From positions 1 through 5,248 of the forward strand of contig DGVL01000158.1 of the NCBI GenBank assembly GCA_002394965.1: a DNA stretch of 5,248 bases, read 5' to 3'. The notes beneath the pieces are model-generated. The model did not search any database. It saw only the letters and a program-made list of their open reading frames with translations, and had not been told where the DNA came from. This DNA comes from Lachnospira sp. UBA4285. GTDB taxonomy: Bacteria; Bacillota; Clostridia; Lachnospirales; Lachnospiraceae. The position numbers and the translations under genes were made by a program. Below, piece by piece: positions 1 to 5,248 of this stretch. Every line of letters starts with the position of its first letter. Within the stretch, counting starts at the first letter, position 1.

Positions 1-2
1 CC

Positions 3-743
3 ATTGATCACCCGGATGCCTACATGGAATCCAACGTCATCGGCTTCTACAACATTCTGGAAGCCTGCCGTCATTTCCCGGTTGAGCATCTGGTGTATGC
101 CTCCTCCAGTTCTGTCTACGGTGGGAACCGGAAGGTTCCTTTCAGTGTGGACGATATGGTCGATCATCCGGTCAGTCTCTATGCCGCAACCAAGAAGAGT
201 GCAGAACTTCTTGCCCACAGCTACGCGAAGCTGTATAACATTCCGTCCACGGGACTTCGCTTCTTTACCGTATACGGTCCCGCCGGACGTCCGGATATGT
301 TCTACTATTCCGCGACGCAGAAGCTTCTGGCCGGCGGGACCATCCAGATCTTCAACTACGGAAACTGCATGCGGGACTTCACCTATGTGGACGATATCGT
401 CGAGGGAATTCTCCGGGTCATGCAGGGCGCGCCGGAAAAGAAAACGGGAGAAGACGGGCTTCCGCTTCCCCCTTATGCGCTGTATAACATCGGCGGTGGT
501 ACGCCGGTCAATCTGATGGAATTTGTACGCACCCTGCAGGAAGAACTGGTTTCCGCCGGAATTCTCCCTACGGACTATGACTTTGCCGCGCATCAGGAGC
601 TCGTCGGTATGCAGCCGGGAGATGTTCCCGTCACCTATGCCGACAGCGGCCCGCTGGAAGCCGATTACGGCTTTCGACCTCAGATTCCGCTTCGTGAAGG
701 TCTCCGCCGCTTTGCAAAATGGTACCGGGATTATTATCAATAA
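3..743 (+). CDS. NAD-dependent epimerase, UDP-glucuronate 4-epimerase-like (5'-truncated by window edge)
   Basis: C-terminal ~246 residues of an extended short-chain dehydrogenase/reductase. The frame is open from base 3 (I-D-H-P-D-A-Y before the first Met at 24), so the real start, the GxxGxxG NAD-binding motif and about 90-110 residues lie left of the window. Seen: the SSSSVYG segment holding the catalytic Ser (about 102-122), and the YAATK catalytic Tyr/Lys pair (Tyr codon 180-182, Lys codon 192-194). Also present are the substrate-side motifs FFTVYGPAGRPDM and RDFTYVDDIVEG, and a late YNIGGGTPV. The GRPDM and RDFTYVDDI blocks are typical of UDP-glucuronate 4-epimerases (CapI/GAE type), which interconvert UDP-GlcA and UDP-GalA in the cytoplasm for capsule or exopolysaccharide synthesis. 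These enzymes usually have Trp where this one has Ala in GPAGRPDM. Epimerase/dehydratase family: near certain. Exact sugar: inferred; another UDP-sugar epimerase is possible. It ends in TAA inside a terminator hairpin and converges on the YfhO gene, so it belongs to a different transcript from the other two genes. Confidence 0.93.
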   Translation: MDHPDAYMESNVIGFYNILEACRHFPVEHLVYASSSSVYGGNRKVPFSVDDMVDHPVSLYAATKKSAELLAHSYAKLYNIPSTGLRFFTVYGPAGRPDMFYYSATQKLLAGGTIQIFNYGNCMRDFTYVDDIVEGILRVMQGAPEKKTGEDGLPLPPYALYNIGGGTPVNLMEFVRTLQEELVSAGILPTDYDFAAHQELVGMQPGDVPVTYADSGPLEADYGFRPQIPLREGLRRFAKWYRDYYQ

Positions 744-760
744 TCCCGATACCATTTTTT
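719..760 (+). terminator. Rho-independent terminator at the convergent gene junction
   Basis: Arms 719-735 and 739-755 form a 17-bp stem with one mismatch (725/749) around a 3-nt loop, followed by a T run to 760 and further T-rich sequence. The 5' arm and loop lie inside the last codons of the epimerase (W-Y-R-D-Y-Y-Q), and its TAA stop (741-743) is in the 3' arm. The stop codon of the opposing YfhO gene (759-761 read in reverse) overlaps the T tract. In the minus direction the stem is preceded by an A run and followed by only about four T, so it should stop plus-strand transcription well and minus-strand transcription less well. Confidence 0.85.
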
Positions 761-3587
761 ATTGATTATCCTTTTGTTTTCTCTTCTTCTCAAGGCAGAC
801 GATCAGCACAGCCACCGCTGCTGTCCCCGCCAGGGAGATCAGGAGCCCTTCCCGCTTCAGCGGTGTGGCGTATCGGAACGATACGGAATGTTCTCCCTCC
901 GGCAGTTCCACGCCGAGATAGTGTTTGTTCACACAAAGGAGTGTCTTTTCCTCTCCGTCCACATACGCCTTCCAGCCTTTGCTGTAAGGCGTTGCGACAC
1001 AGAGGACCTTATTTCCCGGGGCCGTGACATCCCCCGAAACGGTGTTCACATCCAGCTTTATGTTCTGCAGCGTATCGGTTTGAAGTGATTTGATTTTCTC
1101 CGCATATCCGTCCATCGGAACTGCGTAGATTTGAATGTCGCTGAAGGTGTAGATTCCACGCAGCGGGAAGGTGATCGTAACCGATGTCACCGGTTCTTCG
1201 GGGATGCCAAGATTTGCGATAAAGTTCTGCCTGCCGGATGTATGGTTTGCATCCGGCTGTTTGTATCCGATGGTTTTGAGCGCACCGGCAGACGATTCAA
1301 TCGTGAAAGTTGCATTCTTGACGGGATCCCAGAAAAGCTTTTTCTCCCGGATGTCTCTCTGGCTCTCCTTTGAGAGACGGTCCCATTCCGTTAAACCGTA
1401 AAGCTTCTGCGGATCGACGGTGTCAGGCCCGAAATACAGATCATATTGCTTTGTCGGGACAAAGCGGATTCCTTCCATTCCGATATAGAGCTCTGCGGCT
1501 TCTACTTCCCGATCCAGGTGCAGTACGATTTGCGCACCGGGAGCGGTCGTGGTGAAGCCCGCGGCTGTCGGTGTAATCTCGTTTCCGATGCATTCGACGG
1601 TATAAGGGATCGAATCGTCCGGCATTTCCCCGCTGAAGACCGGGACACCATCTGTCGCCCGGTCGGTCAGGGCTGCCGTCAACTGGACCTCCTGCCTCTG
1701 TACCGGGTCCATTGCGGCCCACGTCTCATCGGTGATCACCGTGTCATAGCAGTATCCGAGAGGCAGCGGATACCGGTTTCGGTAGATGTCATACACGTTC
1801 CTGACCGCGGTCTCTGTTCCGATATAATCAAAGCCATAGGGCAGGAACCTGTCATCCCCCGCGTTTCTGATATAATAACCAACAGACGCAAGCCCGATGG
1901 CGCTTGTCCGGTCATCATATCCGCTGTACTGCTGCAGGAGGTTCTCCCTCATGTTCAGGTCGTTTCTGTATTCATTCACGCTGGGAATGGAAATCGAAAA
2001 ATAATACCCGGTATTTGAGATTTCCTCTATCATATTGACATTCTGGGTGAGCGTCCCGGAATACCTTGGATACTCCTCCTCTGCTAATCGCTTGACAACA
2101 ATTGCTTCATGATCCGTCCATCCGCTCTCAACAAGGCGGTTCGGGATACATTCCGCAGCATAGTCGCTGCCATGCGGAGAAAACTTCCAAAACGCGCCCA
2201 GGACGAGACCTGCTGCCACCATGAGCACCATCATCGCCTGACGGTTTCGAATCCGCATTCTTCCTTCCTCAGGGCGTACAATCAGGAGGCCAAGAAAGAG
2301 CAGCGGAAGAACGGAGTAGGCATTCGGGCTTCTCGACTCTTTACATACGAATATGAGTACGGCGTACAGGATCCCCAGGGCCAGGAGAATTCTCCACTCT
2401 TTTTTGGTAAGCCGGAAAAGAAGCTCCCATTCCTTCACCATGATATAGATCAGCAGCAGAACAAATGCCCAGCACCACCGGTTGGTCATATAGGACATCC
2501 CATTCAGGACTCTGCCGCCGATGGGAAACAGCGTAATCAGGCAGCAGAGGATCAGCAGGGTCTTCAGGAGCGCCTCTTTCTGCTTTCTCACAAACAGCAG
2601 GAATGTGCCAAGCACCGTCGGCACACTCATCCCAAGGCAGAGCCAGTATGGGTCCCTGTATTCGATGACAGCAGCAGGGAGCTGGCTGTAATAGGACAGC
2701 GGATAGAAAAGATGAAACGGCTGTGTGACCCCAAGCCTTGAATCATTCAGGAACATGGACATGACCGGCAGCAGGATCACGGCGGATATGCATACCCCCA
2801 GAAGAGCCATTCCTCCCATACAGAGCAGCTTGGAAAGCATCTTTCTGAAGTCTTTTCCATAGAGCAGAATCAGACGAACCGCCGCATAACCGACGGCCAG
2901 AAGGACGATCATATAGAAGAAATAAAAATTGCTTGCCGCAGAAACAGCCGCCATTACAATGAAAAGATACGGCCGTTCGTTTCTGATGATCTTTTCGATT
3001 CCCAGAACCAAGAGCGGGAACCAGATCATTGGATTCAAAAAGTACGGATGCCTCGCCGCATTCAGGATTCCCCAGTAGCAGAGACTATAGGAGAGTGCCC
3101 CGGCCAGGATGGCTTTCCTGTTTGTTCTGCCCGTGCCGAAACATAAGGCCGAAAAAGCGATCCCTGCGACATAGAGCCTCAGAATACTGGCAAACGAGTA
3201 GAAATAATGCATGTACTTCGACGGGACAAGCACCGACAGAAGTGCAAACGGATCCCCGATCACATAGTAATGCAGTGCGTTGAGGATATCGCCTCCCTCT
3301 CCGATATAAAAGTCCCACTCCGGGATCACAAGCCTGTGATCATATATCAGATGTCGGAGAATCTCCCGCAGGTACTTTGAATAGTAGACCAGTGCTTTAA
3401 AGTGCTGGCTCCAGCCATCCATTTGCCAGATCAGAGAACGGTTGGAGAGAATAAACCAGGAGAAGCAGCAGCAGGCCAGGCAGCAGAACGCGATGGAATA
3501 GATCAGATAATACCAGCGCTTCTTCGCTTCTTCAGAAAGCGCAGACCGAATGCCTTTTAATATCATGATGCTGTCCCACCTTTTCAT
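759..3587 (-). CDS. YfhO-family polytopic membrane protein (putative GT-C-type glycosyltransferase)
   Basis: 942 residues, a usual length for the family. A Lys/Arg-rich N-terminus leads into a first membrane segment (about 26-47). An extracytoplasmic loop follows with Asp57 in QMDGWSQHF and a P-E-W-D...G-E-G-G-D block (89-100), matching the conserved acidic loop of YfhO proteins. Roughly eleven more hydrophobic segments run to about residue 467, with the family-like NRWCWAF at 369-375. A ~435-residue soluble domain follows (about 470-905), ending in the YfhO-like PYSKGWKAYVDG signature (867-878). A last membrane helix (about 914-932) and a basic tail (KKRKQK) close the protein, consistent with a cytoplasmic C-terminus. 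Known: Bacillus YfhO is needed for lipoteichoic acid glycosylation and probably transfers sugar from a lipid carrier outside the membrane. The substrate here is unknown. The start is uncertain: Met1 (3587) has GGAG 5 nt upstream but within a hairpin, whereas Met8 (3566) has AGGTGG 9 nt upstream, giving 935 residues. It lies 95 bp downstream of the DHHW gene and is probably cotranscribed with it. Confidence 0.92.
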   Translation of the reverse strand: MKRWDSIMILKGIRSALSEEAKKRWYYLIYSIAFCCLACCCFSWFILSNRSLIWQMDGWSQHFKALVYYSKYLREILRHLIYDHRLVIPEWDFYIGEGGDILNALHYYVIGDPFALLSVLVPSKYMHYFYSFASILRLYVAGIAFSALCFGTGRTNRKAILAGALSYSLCYWGILNAARHPYFLNPMIWFPLLVLGIEKIIRNERPYLFIVMAAVSAASNFYFFYMIVLLAVGYAAVRLILLYGKDFRKMLSKLLCMGGMALLGVCISAVILLPVMSMFLNDSRLGVTQPFHLFYPLSYYSQLPAAVIEYRDPYWLCLGMSVPTVLGTFLLFVRKQKEALLKTLLILCCLITLFPIGGRVLNGMSYMTNRWCWAFVLLLIYIMVKEWELLFRLTKKEWRILLALGILYAVLIFVCKESRSPNAYSVLPLLFLGLLIVRPEEGRMRIRNRQAMMVLMVAAGLVLGAFWKFSPHGSDYAAECIPNRLVESGWTDHEAIVVKRLAEEEYPRYSGTLTQNVNMIEEISNTGYYFSISIPSVNEYRNDLNMRENLLQQYSGYDDRTSAIGLASVGYYIRNAGDDRFLPYGFDYIGTETAVRNVYDIYRNRYPLPLGYCYDTVITDETWAAMDPVQRQEVQLTAALTDRATDGVPVFSGEMPDDSIPYTVECIGNEITPTAAGFTTTAPGAQIVLHLDREVEAAELYIGMEGIRFVPTKQYDLYFGPDTVDPQKLYGLTEWDRLSKESQRDIREKKLFWDPVKNATFTIESSAGALKTIGYKQPDANHTSGRQNFIANLGIPEEPVTSVTITFPLRGIYTFSDIQIYAVPMDGYAEKIKSLQTDTLQNIKLDVNTVSGDVTAPGNKVLCVATPYSKGWKAYVDGEEKTLLCVNKHYLGVELPEGEHSVSFRYATPLKREGLLISLAGTAAVAVLIVCLEKKRKQKDNQ
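3576..3581 (-). promoter_or_regulatory. Alternative Shine-Dalgarno for the YfhO gene, favouring start at 3566
   Basis: Reading on the minus strand, AGGTGG lies 9 nt before the in-frame ATG at 3566-3564 (Met8 of the longer reading). It differs by one base from AGGAGG and lies outside the upstream hairpin. The ATG at 3587 has only GGAG (3593-3596) at a short 5-nt spacing, and that GGAG is paired in the hairpin. Both starts leave the first membrane segment intact, so the protein sequence does not decide between them. Confidence 0.4.
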
Positions 3588-3589
3588 AT

Positions 3590-3625
3590 ATGCTCCGGTT
3601 TGTCGTCTCAGACAAGCCGGAGCAT
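3590..3625 (-). promoter_or_regulatory. Intergenic hairpin covering a YfhO ribosome binding site
   Basis: Arms 3590-3604 and 3611-3625 are complementary over 15 positions, with a single exception (3599/3616: G-U in a plus transcript, A-C mismatch in the minus transcript), around a 6-nt loop. In the minus-strand transcript the 3' arm contains GGAG (3593-3596), the nearest Shine-Dalgarno-like sequence to the ATG at 3587. No T tract follows on either strand, so a simple intrinsic terminator is unlikely. A nine-codon frame, ATG at 3637 to TGA at 3608 (M-A-Y-G-M-L-R-L-V), runs through the 5' arm and stops in the loop. The hairpin is clearly visible; a control role is inference. It could also be a weak attenuator or an RNA-processing or stability element. 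Confidence 0.5.
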
Positions 3626-3682
3626 TCCGTATGCCATAGTCTATCCGCCGGTTAAGGTTTCCCCTTCCCGTCTTTTTTCCTG

Positions 3683-5248
3683 TTAAGAAAGTTCCGAAAC
3701 AGAGACACCCTCCACTGTCAGAGCCGCGTTCTCCTCGCTGCCGAAGAGTCCCGAGCAGAGATAGAGCTCGTACTCCTCTCCCTCTTCATTGGGCTGAACG
3801 GTAAAGGTCCACTGCCACGGTTCCTTCACTCCATAGTAGTCTGTGTCAAAGATCCATTGCTGCGCCGGACTTTCGATCGCCTTGTTATACAGCACCAGGC
3901 TGATCGCTTCCGGCATCAGTTGATCCGGGTGTACCCCGTCAAAGGTAACCCGATAAGTCTTGCCTGTCTCCAGCTTTACAGGAACAGGCTCCAGGCTTTC
4001 TGCCAGGTTTTTCCCGTCTGCACGGAGGTCAAGGTTCTCAAGGAGTGTTTTCACGCTTCTGTTTTGCAGTTCTTCGCGCTTCTCTTCCGAAATTCCCACC
4101 CGATTGTAATAGCGGTTGGATACGGCGGACGGACTCATCATCATGACGACAAGATCGGGTCGTGTCCATTCACAGTATTCCGCAATCCCCGCATCGGTAA
4201 AGTATCGCGGATCAATCACATCCACGGCTGAAAACTCGGTCGATAAAAAGGCCTGAACCGCCAGGCCGAAGCTGTCCTTCAGAAACAGAACTTTTTTCTG
4301 GTTCGGTGCATTGACATTGCGATGCTGTACACAGGGATAATCGCCGCCGATGTAGATCACATAGGGGGTCACCGCAAAGAGGTCCTGTTTTTGTCTGTAT
4401 TCTTCCCGGATATTAACCTCCGCAAAATCGCCTCTGTAAAAGCGGCTGTAATCCGGAATGCTCAGCGACATGTCCGTTTCAAAATTCGGTTCATACCAGA
4501 TCACATCATCCAGGCCGTCATACAGTTTCCCGACCCGCTTTCCATGCGTTCCCAGGAAGGCCTTCTCCAGGATCAGGCGCTTCCAGTATTCCGGATCCGC
4601 ATAGGTGATGTCAAGCTCCGGGTCATACCGCTTTTTCAGCTCATCCATCAGGACTCCAAAGCCCTGCAGGGCACCGTCACCGTTCCAGTGATGGTCGGTC
4701 CGATAGAAATACTTTCCGCTCAGCTCCCCGTTTTGGGACACAAAGGGCCTCAGATCCAGCGTCTCCACTCCCTTCTCGGAAAGCAGAGAAAGCAGGTGGT
4801 CTCCTGTGTCATTCTGGTAATTGTGAAAAGGCTCGGGCAGGAGATCCCCCTCCAGGTCCTCCTTCACCGGTGCCAGGACAAAGAACAGCGGAATATCCAT
4901 CGTCTGCAGATACTCATCCAGCTGCTGAACGGAATCCGAGAGATTTGTCTCCAGCATTTCATCCGGCGGCTCCGAAAAGGTCTTGCTCCCATAATTCATC
5001 ATGCCGTTGTTCATGAGCATGGTCTGATTGTATGTCCGGCGTCCGGTCAGCCGTGCAAACAGTCCGTTGTAGTTGATAAAGTCGCTTCTCCGCCAAAGCT
5101 TCGACGAAACATAGTTTTCGGCGATTTCCTTTGTCATCTCTTTGAAGGACTCTTCCCCCATAAGAAACGACAGGGCCGGCCGTGCCGCCAGTTTGACATT
5201 CACCGCTGCCATGAACAGGACAAATGCGCAGAAGCAAATCGCGATCAC
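3683..5248 (-). CDS. DHHW-family SGNH/AlgX-like extracytoplasmic protein (N-terminus cut by window edge)
   Basis: 521 visible residues with the frame open at the right edge. The first codon is GTG, but nothing upstream can be read, so the true start probably lies a few codons beyond. Residues ~2-18 are a hydrophobic signal anchor, which places the rest outside the membrane. Core motifs are FFVLAPVKED (122-131), YRTDHHWNGDGA (182-193, Asp185-His186-His187-Trp188), GGDYP (301-305), LFLKDSFG (321-328, Ser326) and VDVIDPRYF. The DHHW and KDSFG blocks match the Asp-His and Ser positions of the AlgX/AlgJ SGNH-like fold. A further ~95 residues (about 425-521, starting near VKLETGKTYRVTF) look like a beta-sandwich, as in AlgX, which has a C-terminal carbohydrate-binding domain. 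Known: AlgX O-acetylates exported alginate and AlgJ works in the same pathway, with an MBOAT protein (AlgI) as partner. Inferred: O-acylation or de-acylation of a surface glycan. It precedes the YfhO gene on the same strand. The substrate cannot be read from the sequence. Confidence 0.88.
   Translation of the reverse strand: MIAICFCAFVLFMAAVNVKLAARPALSFLMGEESFKEMTKEIAENYVSSKLWRRSDFINYNGLFARLTGRRTYNQTMLMNNGMMNYGSKTFSEPPDEMLETNLSDSVQQLDEYLQTMDIPLFFVLAPVKEDLEGDLLPEPFHNYQNDTGDHLLSLLSEKGVETLDLRPFVSQNGELSGKYFYRTDHHWNGDGALQGFGVLMDELKKRYDPELDITYADPEYWKRLILEKAFLGTHGKRVGKLYDGLDDVIWYEPNFETDMSLSIPDYSRFYRGDFAEVNIREEYRQKQDLFAVTPYVIYIGGDYPCVQHRNVNAPNQKKVLFLKDSFGLAVQAFLSTEFSAVDVIDPRYFTDAGIAEYCEWTRPDLVVMMMSPSAVSNRYYNRVGISEEKREELQNRSVKTLLENLDLRADGKNLAESLEPVPVKLETGKTYRVTFDGVHPDQLMPEAISLVLYNKAIESPAQQWIFDTDYYGVKEPWQWTFTVQPNEEGEEYELYLCSGLFGSEENAALTVEGVSVSELS

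Noticed and set aside
4..516. An alternative-frame protein of 170 residues over the epimerase
   Set aside because: The overlapping frame carries clear epimerase motifs. This one is Pro/Arg/Ser-rich with no motif, as expected for a shifted reading of the same DNA.
1446..2018. A 190-codon plus-strand frame opposite the soluble domain of the YfhO gene
   Set aside because: Antisense shadow. The YfhO frame is continuous and motif-bearing here, and the opposing product shows no recognisable domain.
2109..2741. A 210-codon open frame on the plus strand
   Set aside because: It lies fully antisense to membrane-segment codons of the YfhO gene. Its His/Gln/Lys/Arg-rich, domain-free protein is what the reverse of Leu/Ile/Phe-rich codons gives. 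No ribosome binding site or family likeness was seen.
3590..3625. Intergenic hairpin as a Rho-independent terminator between the two minus-strand genes
   Set aside because: No run of T follows the stem in either direction. The sequence after it in the minus transcript is the ribosome-binding and start region of the next gene.
3625..3682. A separate promoter for the YfhO gene in the intergenic gap
   Set aside because: Only a weak pair (TTAACC with a poor ATACGG-like element about 17 nt on) could be found, with no convincing -10 box, so cotranscription with the DHHW gene is simpler.
5246..5248. GTG at the right edge as the true start of the DHHW gene
   Set aside because: It is simply the first complete codon in the window. 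No upstream sequence is available for a ribosome binding site, and the N-terminus begins directly in the hydrophobic anchor without the usual short basic stretch.

Overview
The window reads as a cell-surface polysaccharide region of a Gram-positive Firmicute, probably a Clostridia-type gut anaerobe (Lachnospiraceae or Oscillospiraceae-like). The grounds are a base composition near 50% GC by eye, a YfhO-family membrane protein, a DHHW-motif SGNH-like protein and a UDP-glucuronate 4-epimerase-like enzyme, which commonly occur in such genomes. The genus cannot be fixed from the sequence alone. No rRNA, tRNA, CRISPR array, insertion sequence or phage gene was seen.

Layout. Positions 3-743 (+) hold the C-terminal ~246 residues of an extended-SDR nucleotide-sugar epimerase whose start lies left of the window. 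It converges on a long minus-strand gene at 759-3587, a YfhO-family polytopic membrane protein with a large C-terminal extracytoplasmic domain. Only 15 bp separate the two stop codons. A strong hairpin with a T tract (719-760) spans this junction and lies partly inside the epimerase coding sequence. Upstream of the YfhO gene on the same strand, after a 95-bp gap, is 3683-5248 (-). This encodes a membrane-anchored, extracytoplasmic DHHW/AlgX-like protein that runs off the right edge of the window, probably lacking only a few N-terminal residues. The gap contains a 15-bp hairpin (3590-3625) whose 3' arm, in the minus-strand transcript, covers the nearest Shine-Dalgarno-like sequence of the YfhO gene.

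How the genes may work together (inference). The epimerase would supply UDP-galacturonate from UDP-glucuronate in the cytoplasm. The DHHW protein resembles the AlgX/AlgJ side of polysaccharide O-acylation systems, which usually work with an MBOAT membrane acyltransferase. YfhO homologues are linked to glycosylation of lipoteichoic acid in Bacillus and have a GT-C-like layout. The two minus-strand genes therefore look like a module that decorates an exported glycan with sugar and acyl groups, next to a gene for precursor supply. The most unusual local feature is the hairpin in the 95-bp gap, with a nine-codon reading frame ending in its loop. This suggests, without proving, translational control of the YfhO gene.
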